Counted from the stretch's first letter, positions 26,910-37,000 are shown. The stretch: DNA of 64,000 bases from an uncultured Polaribacter sp. (GCF_947497125.1 NZ_CANMFI010000001.1:434001-498000), one strand, 5' to 3'. Notes: generated from the letters alone by a model not told the origin. Numbers and translations: made by a program.

Positions 26910-28361
26910 ATGCCACGTAGAGAACGCAACAAATTTGTAAAAAAGAATCAAGTTTTAGAGTTGAAAATTGAAGATTACGCTTTTGGCGGAAAAGGAATTG
27001 CAAGGATACACTCTGATGAAGGTAGTTTTGTTGTTTTTGTACCCAATACATTACCTGGCCAACTGGTAAAAGCACAAATAAGTAAATCCAGTAAAAACTA
27101 TGCAGAAGCAAAGTTAATAGATGTTTTAGAAACTTCTGAAGATGAAGTTGCAGTTCCTTACCAAGACATACCGGGTGCACCATATATTCAATTACCAATT
27201 GAATTACAACATCAGTATAAAAAAGAAAGTACACTCTCTTTGTTCAAAAGAATTGGTAAAGTAGAAAATATTACAGATTTGTTTGATGAGTTTGTAACCT
27301 CGCCAAATGTATTTCACTACAGAAATAAAATGGAGTATGGTTTTTCTGCCATTGGTTACGACAGAATAAACAAAACCGATAAAGATGAATTTACACTAGG
27401 CTTTAAAAGACGTGGTGTTTGGTGGATGGGAGATAATTTAGAGAAAGACTCTGGTTTGTTTGACAAACAACTAGAAGACAATTTAAAAAACATACGCCAA
27501 TATTGTATAGAAACTGGTTTAGAACCTTGGCACGGTCCAAAAAAGACAGGTTTCTTTCGTTATTTTGTTGTAAGAAAATCTTTTAAAACAGACGAGTTAT
27601 TATGTAATTTAGTTACTACTTCTCCAGAATTAGAGAACTTTGATTTACAAAAATTTGCTGCTTTCTTAAAAGATATTTTAGGAGATCGTTTAGCTGGTTT
27701 ATTACACACCATAAATGATGAAACTGGTGATAGAACAATCGCTACATCTGGCAGCATTAATTTAGTGTATGGTAAAGATAAAATTGTAGAAGAACTCTTG
27801 GGCTTAAATTTTGAAATTAGTATGAAAAGCTTTTTTCAGACCAACCCTAAATGTGCCGAAAAACTTTATGCCAAAGTAGTTGAATATGTTTTGGAAGACA
27901 AAACCAAAGTAGACAATACAGTTGTTATGGATTTATTTTGCGGAACAGGTACTATTGGGCAAATTGTTGCTTCTAAATCTGAAAATGCAAAAATAGTAGG
28001 TGTAGATATTGTTGCGTCGGCAATTGAAGATGCTAAAAAGAATGCCAAAAGAAATAATATTGATGGTTTAAAGTTTTACGCTGCTGATGTTGGTAAATTC
28101 TTAATTGCGCATCCAGAATATCAAAATAAAATAAAAACCATTATTTTAGACCCCGCAAGAGCAGGAATTGCGCCTAAAACATTGCAAAAAATTATTCATC
28201 TAAATGCAGACAGAATGGTATATGTTTCTTGCAACCCTGCAACTCAGGCCAGAGATACCGAGTTATTAGCCGAAGCAGGTTACACAATAAAAAAGATTAG
28301 TTTGGTAGATCAATTTCCGCATACAAGTCATATTGAAACAGTTGTTTTATTTGAAAAATAA
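26910..28361 (+). CDS. rlmD: 23S rRNA (uracil(1939)-C5)-methyltransferase RlmD/RumA
   Basis: 483 residues from ATG at 26910 (MPRRERNKFV); the open frame extends to a TTG at 26886 that overlaps the -7 box. An N-terminal TRAM domain (about 10-75, VLELKIEDYAFGGKGIARI) binds rRNA. The C-terminal SAM-dependent fold has MDLFCGTGTIGQI (SAM motif I), DPARAGIAPKT and the catalytic cysteine in YVSCNPATQARD. TRAM and these motifs define the RlmD/RlmC-type m5U methyltransferases. A 4Fe-4S cysteine cluster, present in E. coli RumA, is not obvious here. First gene of a run with the pterin dehydratase and two DUF proteins. Confidence 0.9.
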   Translation: MPRRERNKFVKKNQVLELKIEDYAFGGKGIARIHSDEGSFVVFVPNTLPGQLVKAQISKSSKNYAEAKLIDVLETSEDEVAVPYQDIPGAPYIQLPIELQHQYKKESTLSLFKRIGKVENITDLFDEFVTSPNVFHYRNKMEYGFSAIGYDRINKTDKDEFTLGFKRRGVWWMGDNLEKDSGLFDKQLEDNLKNIRQYCIETGLEPWHGPKKTGFFRYFVVRKSFKTDELLCNLVTTSPELENFDLQKFAAFLKDILGDRLAGLLHTINDETGDRTIATSGSINLVYGKDKIVEELLGLNFEISMKSFFQTNPKCAEKLYAKVVEYVLEDKTKVDNTVVMDLFCGTGTIGQIVASKSENAKIVGVDIVASAIEDAKKNAKRNNIDGLKFYAADVGKFLIAHPEYQNKIKTIILDPARAGIAPKTLQKIIHLNADRMVYVSCNPATQARDTELLAEAGYTIKKISLVDQFPHTSHIETVVLFEK

Positions 28362-28412
28362 TAAACTGACCATAAAAGTCATAACAGTTAAATAATAATA
28401 AATTATTTTTAC

Positions 28413-28715
28413 ATGAAAACTATAAAACTATCTGAGAAAGCCATCGAAAAAAAATTAGAAAACCTTGCAGATTGGGAGTATTACGACAATGCATTACACA
28501 CCGATTTTGAGTTCGATAATTTTAAAGACTGTATGTCTGCAATGAATAGAATTGCTTTTGAATGTGAGGCTTTAAACCATCATCCAGAATGGACAAACGT
28601 TTACAACACCTTAGATATTAAGCTAACAACCCATGATGCAGACGGAGTTACAGAATTAGATTTTAAACTAGCTGCAGCCATAAATAACATTGTTGAAGAG
28701 GAAGAAATAGATTAA
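28413..28715 (+). CDS. 4a-hydroxytetrahydrobiopterin dehydratase (PCD/DCoH family)
   Basis: 100 residues, whole family size. The signature is complete: E-x3-HHP (ALNHHPEW) followed by Y, then H of TTHD and the closing D, the pterin-binding histidine set of PCD. It dehydrates 4a-hydroxytetrahydropterin produced by aromatic amino acid hydroxylases. No hydroxylase is seen in this window. Spaced 51 bases after rlmD, so probably in the same transcript. In bacteria without phenylalanine hydroxylase the family may serve other pterin repair roles. Confidence 0.9.
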   Translation: MKTIKLSEKAIEKKLENLADWEYYDNALHTDFEFDNFKDCMSAMNRIAFECEALNHHPEWTNVYNTLDIKLTTHDADGVTELDFKLAAAINNIVEEEEID

Positions 28716-28750
28716 AAAAAATACAAATTGTATTCTAAAATATTCAAAAA

Positions 28751-29236
28751 TTGAAAAAAATAATTCTTTTAGCACTCTTTACAATATTCGTTTTTTATGG
28801 ATGTGAAAAAGACGATTTCTGTATTAAAAACCCTGTAACACCTAATTTAGTTTTACGCTTTTATGATGATGCAGATAGAACTTCTTTAAAAACTGCACAA
28901 CAATTATCTGTTTGGGCAGAAAATAAAGACACGATTGTTACCTACACAAGTACAAATACAGATAGTATTGCAATTCCGTTAAATAGTGCTGCAAATACTA
29001 CTACTTATTATTTTAAAACAAATGCAACAGATACTTCTATCAGTAATAATGAAGTATCTAGCTTTGTAATTAATTACATCCCAAAAGAAGAGTATGTATC
29101 TCGCTCTTGCGGATTTAAAATTATTTTTGAAAACGTTTCTTTTTCAGCTCAAAATGGTTGGATCAAAGATTTTTCTCCAGCAACACTAACTACCATAAAC
29201 AATCAAAATGCAGCACATGTACAAATTTTTCATTAG
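28751..29236 (+). CDS. DUF6452 family lipoprotein, TTG start
   Basis: 161 residues. Begins at TTG 28751; no ATG lies in frame upstream of the signal peptide, which starts at once (KKIILLALFTIFVFYGC) with lipidated C18. The mature part starts EKDDFCIKNPVTPNLVLRFYD, a conserved flavobacterial opening, and ends in a beta-rich domain with SRSCGFKIIFENVSF. Function unknown. Its last 29 bases overlap the next gene (DUF6048), the usual partner of DUF6452, so both likely form one envelope-associated complex. Confidence 0.7.
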   Translation: MKKIILLALFTIFVFYGCEKDDFCIKNPVTPNLVLRFYDDADRTSLKTAQQLSVWAENKDTIVTYTSTNTDSIAIPLNSAANTTTYYFKTNATDTSISNNEVSSFVINYIPKEEYVSRSCGFKIIFENVSFSAQNGWIKDFSPATLTTINNQNAAHVQIFH

Positions 29237-29924
29237 CATTTTTTTTCTTTTTGTTTTTGTTGATGCTATCTCTCAAGAACAAAATAGTGATGATCTTGTA
29301 TCTTCAGAAAAAGACAGCATCTCATACAAAACAAACTATGGTTTAAGAGTTGGTTTTGATATCAGTAAGCCTATAAAAGCACAATTTAGCAATACCTATA
29401 AAGGGTTAGAAATTGTGGCAGATTATCGAATTAAAAAAAACGTATACATTGCTACAGAAATTGGTTTCGAAGAAGAAACAACACAAGAAGATTACACCAA
29501 CTCTACTGCTAAAGGAAACTATATTCGTTTAGGTTTTAACTACAATGCCTATAAAAATTGGTTGGATATGAATAATGAAATTTTTGTGGGTTACAGATAT
29601 GGTTTTAGTCTTTTTAATCAAACATTAAATAGTAGTACACCAAATGTTAACACCCAATATTTTCCAGCAAATATAAACACAAACCCAGTAATAACTAATA
29701 ATTTAAATGCTCATTGGTCTGAGTTTGTTGTTGGATTGAAGGTAGAAACGGTAAAAAATATTTTTATCAGTGTTAGTGGCTCATACAATATTATGATGTC
29801 TGTTAAAGAACCAACAAATTTTAAAACTTTATTTTCACCTGGCTTTAATAGAATTTATGAAAGCAACACCGGTTTTGGCTTTAATTATACAATAACCTAT
29901 TTAATCCCCTTTAAAAAGAAATAA
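29208..29924 (+). CDS. DUF6048 family protein (outer-membrane barrel-like)
   Basis: 238 residues (ATG at 29208; an in-frame ATG at 29217 is equally possible). Signal peptide KFFISIFFLFVFVDAIS. The rest has alternating aromatic and polar residues and ends NYTITYLIPFKKK, consistent with a small outer-membrane beta-barrel or a barrel-like lid; GLRVGFDISKPIKAQF and YKGLEIVADYRIKKNVYIATEIGF are family-typical. Overlaps the DUF6452 gene by 29 bases (or 20). Function unknown. Confidence 0.7.
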   Translation: MQHMYKFFISIFFLFVFVDAISQEQNSDDLVSSEKDSISYKTNYGLRVGFDISKPIKAQFSNTYKGLEIVADYRIKKNVYIATEIGFEEETTQEDYTNSTAKGNYIRLGFNYNAYKNWLDMNNEIFVGYRYGFSLFNQTLNSSTPNVNTQYFPANINTNPVITNNLNAHWSEFVVGLKVETVKNIFISVSGSYNIMMSVKEPTNFKTLFSPGFNRIYESNTGFGFNYTITYLIPFKKK

Positions 29925-29986
29925 AAAAGTTATTTAGTGTAAATTTTAGTAACTTTATGGTCTTTATTTCCTTAAAATAAATTAGT

Positions 29987-30934
29987 ATGAATACAATACC
30001 AAGCGTAAACTTAGCAGACTTCTTATCGGAAGACAAAAATAAAAAAGAGCAATTTATTAATGAAATTGGTCATGCCTATGAAAACATAGGTTTTGTTGCT
30101 TTAAAGGGTCATTTTTTAGACACCGCACTTGTTGAAAGCTTATATGCTGAAATTAAAAGTTTTTTTGATTTACCATTACAAATCAAAGAAAAATATGAAA
30201 TACCGGGAATTGGCGGTCAACGAGGATATATTTCTTTTGGAAAAGAATCTGCTAAAGGGAAAAAAGAAGCAGATTTAAAAGAGTTTTGGCATTTTGGTCA
30301 ATATGTAGAAGCGGCCTCTAAATACGCAAAAGAATACCCAGAAAATGTTACTGTTACAGAATTAGAGAATTTTAACAAGGTTGGTAAAAAAGCTTACCAA
30401 ATGTTAGAAAAAACAGCAAAATATGTTTTAAGATCGCTGGCTTTGCACCTAAATTTAGAAGAAACTTATTTTGATGCTTTTATAGAAAACGGAAATAGTA
30501 TTTTAAGACCCATACATTATCCGCCAATACAAACAGCACCTAAAGGAGCAGAAAGAGCTGCTGCCCATGGCGATATTAATTTAATAACCCTTTTAATGGG
30601 GGCACAAGGAAAAGGACTTCAAGTACAAAACCATGCTGGTGATTGGATTGACGCTGTTGCTGCACCTGATGAATTGATGATTAATGTTGGAGACATGCTC
30701 TCTAGACACAGTAACAACAAATTAAAATCTACCATTCACAGAGTGGTAAATCCGCCAAAAGAACTTTGGGGAACCTCAAGATATTCAATTCCGTTTTTTA
30801 TGCATCCTGTTTCTGATATGAAATTAGATGTCCTAGAAAATTGCATTGATAAAGACAATCCGAAACAATTTAAAGACATTACTGCTGGCGAGTTTTTAGA
30901 CGAACGTTTAAAAGAACTTGGACTAAAAAAATAG
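29987..30934 (+). CDS. 2-oxoglutarate/Fe(II)-dependent oxygenase (isopenicillin N synthase family)
   Basis: 315 residues. Double-stranded beta-helix oxygenase with the iron ligands in AAHGDINLITLL (H-x-D) and in LKSTIHRVVNP (distal H) and the 2-oxoglutarate-binding arginine in SRYSIPFF. N-terminal family part PSVNLADFLSED and ENIGFVALKGHFLD matches the DIOX_N domain. The reaction would be hydroxylation or oxidative ring chemistry driven by 2-oxoglutarate and O2. Substrate is not predictable: plant-type oxidases and bacterial IPNS relatives share the fold. No biosynthetic cluster surrounds it, and the genes on both sides are unrelated. Confidence 0.88.
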   Translation: MNTIPSVNLADFLSEDKNKKEQFINEIGHAYENIGFVALKGHFLDTALVESLYAEIKSFFDLPLQIKEKYEIPGIGGQRGYISFGKESAKGKKEADLKEFWHFGQYVEAASKYAKEYPENVTVTELENFNKVGKKAYQMLEKTAKYVLRSLALHLNLEETYFDAFIENGNSILRPIHYPPIQTAPKGAERAAAHGDINLITLLMGAQGKGLQVQNHAGDWIDAVAAPDELMINVGDMLSRHSNNKLKSTIHRVVNPPKELWGTSRYSIPFFMHPVSDMKLDVLENCIDKDNPKQFKDITAGEFLDERLKELGLKK

Positions 30935-30947
30935 GCACCTATTTTTG
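30918..30947 (+). promoter_or_regulatory. Candidate promoter for the SUI1-family gene
   Basis: TTG (30918-30920, last three bases of -33 TTTG), 19-base spacer, TATTTTTG (30940-30947), a perfect -7 box. The boxes lie over the 3' end of the oxygenase gene. Transcription would start near 30954, 34 bases before the ATG at 30988. Confidence 0.5.
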
Positions 30948-30987
30948 ATAGTAAAAAATTAAATACTTCAACTAACTACCCATAAGT

Positions 30988-31311
30988 ATGGACTTAAAGG
31001 ATCAATTAAAAAATTTATTTCCAGAGCACAAAGAAATAGAAGAAACGGTAAAAGAAGCCTCTAATATTTGGCTGCAAGAAGAACCTATTTTATGCAAATA
31101 TGAAAAAAGAAAGGGCAAACCAATAACAATTTTAGATGGTTATACAGGTGCTACAAAAGACTTTAAAATATTAGCAAAAGAAATAAAAACTATACTTTCT
31201 GTTGGTGGAAGTTTTAAAGATGATAAAATTATTATTCAAGGAGATTTTAGAGATCGAATTATGTCTATTTTAAAAGACAAAGGCTTTAAGGTTAAAAGAG
31301 TTGGTGGGTAA
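30988..31311 (+). CDS. SUI1/eIF1-like (YciH) translation factor homologue
   Basis: 107 residues. SUI1 fold: ITILDGYTG, KILAKEIKTILSVGGSFKDDKIIIQGDFRDRIMSILKDKGF, the conserved core of YciH/eIF1. A bacterial YciH can check start-codon selection and is tied to stress translation. N-terminal 25 residues are variable. Cytoplasmic. Starts a forward run with the nucleoside phosphorylase (20 bases further on), a binding-protein-like gene and a small lipoprotein. Confidence 0.88.
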   Translation: MDLKDQLKNLFPEHKEIEETVKEASNIWLQEEPILCKYEKRKGKPITILDGYTGATKDFKILAKEIKTILSVGGSFKDDKIIIQGDFRDRIMSILKDKGFKVKRVGG

Positions 31312-31331
31312 TAGTATCAAAAGAAAAATAA

Positions 31332-32201
31332 ATGACACTTAAAAATTCTGAATTAATTTTAAATAAAGATGGTAGTATTTATCATTTAAATTTAAAACCC
31401 GAAAACATTGCAAAAACCATCATTTTTGTTGGCGATCAAGACAGGGTAAATGAAATTACAAAACATTTTGACACTATTGAATTTACTACTCAGAAAAGAG
31501 AATTTAAAACAACAACAGGCTACTACAAATCAAAAAAAATAACTGTCATTTCTACAGGTATTGGCCCAGATAACATAGATATTGTTTTAAATGAATTAGA
31601 TGCTTTAGTTAACATAGATTTAAAAACAAGACTTGTAAAAGAAAATCATACTGCACTTACAATTGTTAGAATTGGTACCTCTGGTTCTTTACAAGAAGAA
31701 GTACCGATAAACTCTTTCTTATTGAGTTCGCATGCGTTAGACCTAAACGGAATGTTACATGCATATCAAATAGAAAAAATTTCTAATACAGAAATAGAAA
31801 ATGCTTTTATAAAACATACCAATTGGAATCCTAAAAAGGCAGCACCAATAGTCATCAAAAATTGTAGCGATTTAGAAAAAAAGCTTACATCAGAAAACAT
31901 GATTAAAGGGATAACGGCAACTGCTGGTGGATTTTATGGACCTCAAGGGCGAATTTTAAGATTACCAATACAAGACCCTCTTTTAAATAAAAATATAAAC
32001 TCTTTTGTTTTTGAAGGTAAAAAAATAACTAATTTAGAAATGGAAACTTCGGCTATTTACGGACTTTCTAAGTTACTTGGACATAAAGCGGTTTCTTTAA
32101 ATGCAATTATTGCAAACAGAGCAACGGGTAACTTTAGTGAAAATCCTACCAAAATAGTTGAAAACTTAATACAACACACCTTAGAAAAATTAGTTGATTA
32201 A
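31332..32201 (+). CDS. Nucleoside phosphorylase (uridine phosphorylase family)
   Basis: 289 residues, PNP/UDP phosphorylase superfamily. Seen: FVGDQDRVNEITKHFD (N-terminal phosphate loop), VISTGIGPDNIDIVLNEL, IVRIGTSGSLQEEVPIN (family signature GTSGS), ATAGGFYGPQGR, and FEGKKITNLEMETSAIYGLSKLLG, whose E-M-E-T glutamate binds the ribose. It cleaves a nucleoside with phosphate to base and ribose-1-phosphate. The enzyme resembles flavobacterial uridine phosphorylases. The stop codon is followed at once by the start of the binding-protein-like gene (TAAATG), so both are translated as a pair. Confidence 0.85.
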   Translation: MTLKNSELILNKDGSIYHLNLKPENIAKTIIFVGDQDRVNEITKHFDTIEFTTQKREFKTTTGYYKSKKITVISTGIGPDNIDIVLNELDALVNIDLKTRLVKENHTALTIVRIGTSGSLQEEVPINSFLLSSHALDLNGMLHAYQIEKISNTEIENAFIKHTNWNPKKAAPIVIKNCSDLEKKLTSENMIKGITATAGGFYGPQGRILRLPIQDPLLNKNINSFVFEGKKITNLEMETSAIYGLSKLLGHKAVSLNAIIANRATGNFSENPTKIVENLIQHTLEKLVD

Positions 32202-33062
32202 ATGACAAATTTAAAAATTGGAGGAGTTCCGGAACACTTTAATTACCCTTGGTATTTAACCTTAAAAAATAAAGAATACAGCAAAGAAAACATTCAATTA
32301 CGTTGGCAAGATTATGCCGGTGGTACAGGGCAAATGTGTAAAGCATTAAGAGATGGAAGCGTAGATATTGCCATTGTCTTAACAGAAGGTATTCTTAAAG
32401 ATATAGCTGATGGTAATCCTTCAAAAATTGTACAGACTTATGTAAAATCTCCTTTAATTTGGGGAATACACGTGAGTGCATCTTCTTCATTTAAAAAAAT
32501 AGCAGATTTAGAAAACGCAACAATAGCAATAAGTCGTTTTGGCTCTGGATCGCATTTAATGGCTATTGTAAATGCTCACAACCAAGGTTGGGATGTTTCT
32601 AAATTAAAGTTTAAAGTTATTAATAATTTACAAGGCGGCATTGATGCCTTAACAAAAGGAGAAGCCGACTACTTTATGTGGGAACATTTTACAACCAAAC
32701 CATTAGTAGATAATGGTACTTTTAGAAGAATTGATGACTGCCCTACCCCTTGGCCATGTTTTGTAATTGCTGTTAGAAATGAAGTTTTAAAAACAAATTT
32801 TGAAGAGGTAAAAAAAGTATTATCAATAATAAATAAGGAAACAAAAAACTTTAAAAAAATAGCTTTAATTGACACTATTTTAGCCGAAAGATATGATCAA
32901 AAACTATCAGACATCAATCAATGGCTTAAAATTACCGAATGGAATGCTGGAAAACCAATTACAAAGAATTTAATTACAAGAATTCAAAATAAAATGGTTA
33001 AGTATAACGTTATACAGAAAAAACAGCATTCAGGTAAATTTATAAAAAATATGTACCTTTGA
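32202..33062 (+). CDS. Periplasmic-binding-fold protein without signal peptide
   Basis: 286 residues of a type 2 periplasmic-binding-protein fold (NMT1/THI5- or SsuA-like): LKIGGVPEHFNYPW start, GGTGQMCKALRDGSVDIAIVLTEG and GSGSHLMAIVNAHNQGWD patterns, and EADYFMWEHFTTKPLVD. No signal peptide or lipobox, so it stays in the cytoplasm, and no ABC transporter is nearby. It might be an enzyme or a sensor that uses a substrate-binding fold, as MqnA/MqnD or THI5 do, but none of those catalytic motifs is recognisable. Coupled to the nucleoside phosphorylase through TAAATG, which hints at nucleoside or pyrimidine metabolism. Function is not known. Confidence 0.6.
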   Translation: MTNLKIGGVPEHFNYPWYLTLKNKEYSKENIQLRWQDYAGGTGQMCKALRDGSVDIAIVLTEGILKDIADGNPSKIVQTYVKSPLIWGIHVSASSSFKKIADLENATIAISRFGSGSHLMAIVNAHNQGWDVSKLKFKVINNLQGGIDALTKGEADYFMWEHFTTKPLVDNGTFRRIDDCPTPWPCFVIAVRNEVLKTNFEEVKKVLSIINKETKNFKKIALIDTILAERYDQKLSDINQWLKITEWNAGKPITKNLITRIQNKMVKYNVIQKKQHSGKFIKNMYL

Positions 33063-33075
33063 TTTTTAAAAAATT

Positions 33076-33213
33076 ATGAAAAAAGAAACCCTCATCTCAA
33101 TTTGTATCCTAGCATTGATACTCTTATCCTCTTGCAGAAGTACTTCTTCTTCATGCGGATTAGCAGACAACACAAGTAATAACACAACTACCGAATTAGT
33201 AAATATTGTTTAA
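33076..33213 (+). CDS. Small lipoprotein, 45 residues
   Basis: ATG at 33076, 13 bases after the binding-protein gene, stop at 33211-33213. The sequence is a complete lipoprotein signal peptide (KKETLISICILALILLSSC, lipidated C20) followed by a 25-residue Ser/Thr/Asn-rich tail with one more cysteine (C27). Small lipoproteins of this kind often have no folded domain and may be fillers or toxic peptides. It belongs to the preceding forward run. Too short for domain recognition; expression is likely but unproven. Confidence 0.5.
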   Translation: MKKETLISICILALILLSSCRSTSSSCGLADNTSNNTTTELVNIV

Positions 33214-33254
33214 TTAATAATAATTTTTATACTAATTAAAAAAACAAACCAATG

Positions 33255-33917
33255 TTACCAAACAATTGGCAGCTGCCCTGTTTGTTTTAAATAGGTATTT
33301 GTACTTGAAAAATGCTTACAACCAAACCAACCTCGCCATGCACCTAAAGGCGAAGGATGTGGTGCTATAAAAACTTGATGTTTAGAAGTATCTATAAGTG
33401 CTTTTTTACTTTCGGCAAACTTACCCCAAAGTAAAAAAACAACCTTTTCTTTGTCTTTAGATAGTAATTTAATAACATTATCTGTAAAGGTTTCCCACCC
33501 CTTTTGCTGATGACTCCCTGCTTGGTTAGCCCTAACTGTCAAGGTTGCATTTAATAACAAAACGCCTTGTTTTGCCCAGTTTTCTAAATTACCACTTTCC
33601 GGAATTTCTACGCTTAAATCTGCGGCTAATTCTTTATGAATATTAACTAATGAAGGTGGTTTTTTAACGCCATCTTTAACTGAAAAACACAAACCATTTG
33701 CTTGATTTTCTCCATGATAAGGATCTTGACCTATAATAACAACTTTTAAATCTTTGAAAGAACAAAAATTAAATGCTGCAAAAATTTCTTCTTCCTTAGG
33801 AAAACAAAGATGATTTTTAAACTCTAAGTCAACAAAATTTTGCAATTCTTTAAAATAGGGTTTAGAAAACTGTTCTTTAAGAATAGTTTGCCAATCGTTT
33901 GTTATGGTTGGTTTCAT
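33255..33917 (-). CDS. ung: Uracil-DNA glycosylase (family 1)
   Basis: 220 residues from ATG at 33917 (MKPTITNDW); the open frame extends to a TTG at 33932 that is very close to the -7 box TATTTTTG (33941-33934). Catalytic motifs: VVIIGQDPYHGENQANGLCFSV (water-activating D) and HPSPLGAWRGWFGCKHFSSTN (uracil-pocket H); ATLTVRANQAGSH is the third signature. Removes uracil from DNA. Monocistronic, running convergently to the small-lipoprotein gene and divergent from the large leucine-rich gene. Confidence 0.95.
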   Translation of the reverse strand: MKPTITNDWQTILKEQFSKPYFKELQNFVDLEFKNHLCFPKEEEIFAAFNFCSFKDLKVVIIGQDPYHGENQANGLCFSVKDGVKKPPSLVNIHKELAADLSVEIPESGNLENWAKQGVLLLNATLTVRANQAGSHQQKGWETFTDNVIKLLSKDKEKVVFLLWGKFAESKKALIDTSKHQVFIAPHPSPLGAWRGWFGCKHFSSTNTYLKQTGQLPIVW

Positions 33918-34068
33918 GTTAAATAGTATCAAACAAAAATACGCTATTAAATAGAATTAATTAACATCATTTAAAAAACTAAAAAAAGGGATTTACATTA
34001 CTGCTTTTAAGTGTTTTACCTTTAAATATGTTTTAAACTAACGCTAGTTTTGTGAAAAAATAATTCTC

Positions 34069-37000
34069 ATGAAAACAAAAATACTTTCAATCATCCTTTT
34101 ATGTTTCTTTACATCTACTTTTTGTCAAATAGTTACAATACCAGATTATGAGTTTAAACAAGCTCTTCTAAATTACTCGCCTACTATTGATACCAATAAT
34201 GATAATGAAATACAATTTACAGAAGCTTTAGCGGTAACAACATTAAATATATCTGGTTATCAAGAATTTATTATTAATGATCCTATGAACCCATTAGGAG
34301 GATCAAGTTCACAGGGTATTTCTGATTTTACAGGTATTGAAGCTTTTACAAACTTAACATCATTAATATGTTCTCAAAATGATTTAAATAATTTAGATGT
34401 TTCTGCACTTACACAACTAACTTATTTAGACTGTTCAAATAATATAAACCAATTTGGAACAACAACAAATACAACTGGTATCACAACTTTAACGCTACCA
34501 AATAGTGCTTCTTTACAAACTTTAATTTGCAAAGAAAATTATATAACTTCTATTGATGTATCTAATAAAACATTGTTAACTGTAATAAATGCATCAAGCA
34601 ATTCTTTAACAAACTTAAACTTAACAAATACGCCTGCTTTAGAAAGTTTAAATGTTAATTACAATTATAGTCTAGGTTCTATCGATGCCTCTAATCATTC
34701 TGCATTAAATTCAATATTATCAGAAAATTGTGCTTTAACAACGTTAAATATTCAGAATACGCCACAATTAGAAACACTAAAATGTAAACAAAATCAGTTA
34801 AATTCATTAGATGTATCTACAAGTATTGCTTTAGAAACTTTAGAGGTCCATCAAAATAATATTATTTCATTAGACTTAACAAATAATTCGAACTTAATAA
34901 CTGTAACTTGTAATAACAATTTACTTGCTAGCTTGTTAATACCAAGCACAAATAGTTTAAAAACGTTACTTTGTTACACTAATAAATTAACTAATTTAAA
35001 TGTAAGTATGGCAACTGGGTTAATTACTCTAAATTCTAATTTAAACCTATTAACAAATTTAATTTTGCCAGCTACAAATTCATTAAAAACTATTGAAACT
35101 TCCTCTAATAAACTTACAACATTAAATACTTCTATTACGAATGGTTTAACTTCTTTAAAGGCAAATAATAATCTTTTAAATAACTTAATATTACCAAATT
35201 CTACAACACTTCAAAATTTAGAAGCTTTTAATAATCAATTAACTAATATTAATGTTAATCAGCAAAGTAATTTAACTGCCCTTAATATTAATAATAATCT
35301 ATTGTCTTTATTAAATATTTCGGCAAACCTAAATTTACAATCTCTATATTGTGCTAACAATCAATTAACCACATTAAATACCCTATCAAATACATCTTTA
35401 AATTCAATAGAATGTTCGGGTAATCTAATTACAGCTTTAGACACAACAACAATAAATACCATATCAAGCCTATCATGTTCAAACAACTTACTTACAGAAT
35501 TAGATTTATCTAGTTTTACTAATTTAACTAAAATTTATTGTAATAATAATTTACTTACCAAACTAAACCTTAAAAATGGAAACTCTAATTCTTTGAGGTA
35601 TTTTACCAATCCATTTGCTGGTACAAGTACTTTTAACGCAAAAAATAACACCAACTTAAATGCAATATGTGTAGATGATGCGTTAATTGCAGCAGGCAAC
35701 TTAACTAATGGAATTGATACGCACACAAATTTTACAGAATACTGTTCTTTTGCTCCTGTAAACTCTAATACTATTAGTGGTACAGTTTCTTATGATTTTA
35801 ACAACAATGGTTGTGATGCCGCAGATACAAAGTCTGTAAATACCAGAATTAATAGTGTCAGTTCAAATTTAAGTGCTTCCTCTTTTAGCGCTTCAGACGG
35901 AACTTATACGATTTACATTAATGACACAAACGTAAACACAGAAATTATTCCAAATTTTCCGTCATTCTTTTCAGTAAGCCCTACTTCTCAATCTACAACT
36001 TTTAATGGCTCTGGAAACACTGAAAATATCAATTTTTGTATTACTGCTAATAGCCAAGTAAATGATGTAACAGTAACCGCTTTTACAACAAGTGAATCTA
36101 GACCTGGTTTTAATACAGTACTAAGAATTTTTTATAAAAACAACGGATCTACAATTATCTCATCTGGAATCGTAAAATTAAATTTTAACGAACAGGTAGA
36201 AACATTTAATAGCGCCAGTATAAATCCTGATGCTCAGACAAACAATACTTTGAGTTGGGATTATTTAAATTTGTTACCTTTTGAAGAAAAATATATTGAT
36301 GTAAATTTTACTATTAACACGCCCATACACCCAACAAACCCTATAAATGGTGGTGATACAATTAGTTACACTACTACTATTACACCACTAACCGGCGATG
36401 CCACACCAACAGACAATACTAATATTTTTACCGATATTATTGTAAATGCCTATGATCCAAATGATGTTACTTGTTTTGAAGGCGATAAAATTAATACAAT
36501 GCAAGTTCCAAATGATTTAACCTACAGAATTCGTTTTCAGAATACTGGATCTGCATCTGCAATAAATATTGTAGTAAAAGAAATAATAGATCAAGATTTA
36601 GATGTAAATACATTTATACCTATTGCAGCAAGTCATAATTATAGAATTGCACTAAAAGAGACTAACAAATTAGAGTTTATTTTTGAAAACATACAATTAG
36701 CAGATAGCACTACTAATGAACCCGCTAGCCATGGATGGATCTTTTATAAAATTAAACCAAAAAGTACTGCTGTAATTGGAGATGCTTTTAACACAACCGC
36801 TAATATTTATTTCGATTATAATGCACCTGTCATAACAAATACAGCTATTACGACAGTTTCTGCCACTACTAGTATACCTGATGCAAATTTTGAGCAAGCT
36901 TTGATTGATTTAGGTCATGACGCTGGTCCTATAGATGGCCTTGTTTTTACATCGAATGTTAGTAATTTATTATCATTAAATGTCTCTAACAAAAACATAT

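Noticed and set aside
26886..28361. RlmD starting at TTG 26886
   Set aside because: The codon overlaps the -7 box of the promoter; the ATG at 26910 is preferred.
33241..33288. Long hairpin AAAACAAAC/GTTTGTTTT at the ung 3' end
   Set aside because: The loop is 30 bases and lies within coding sequence; no T-tract, so I do not call it a terminator.
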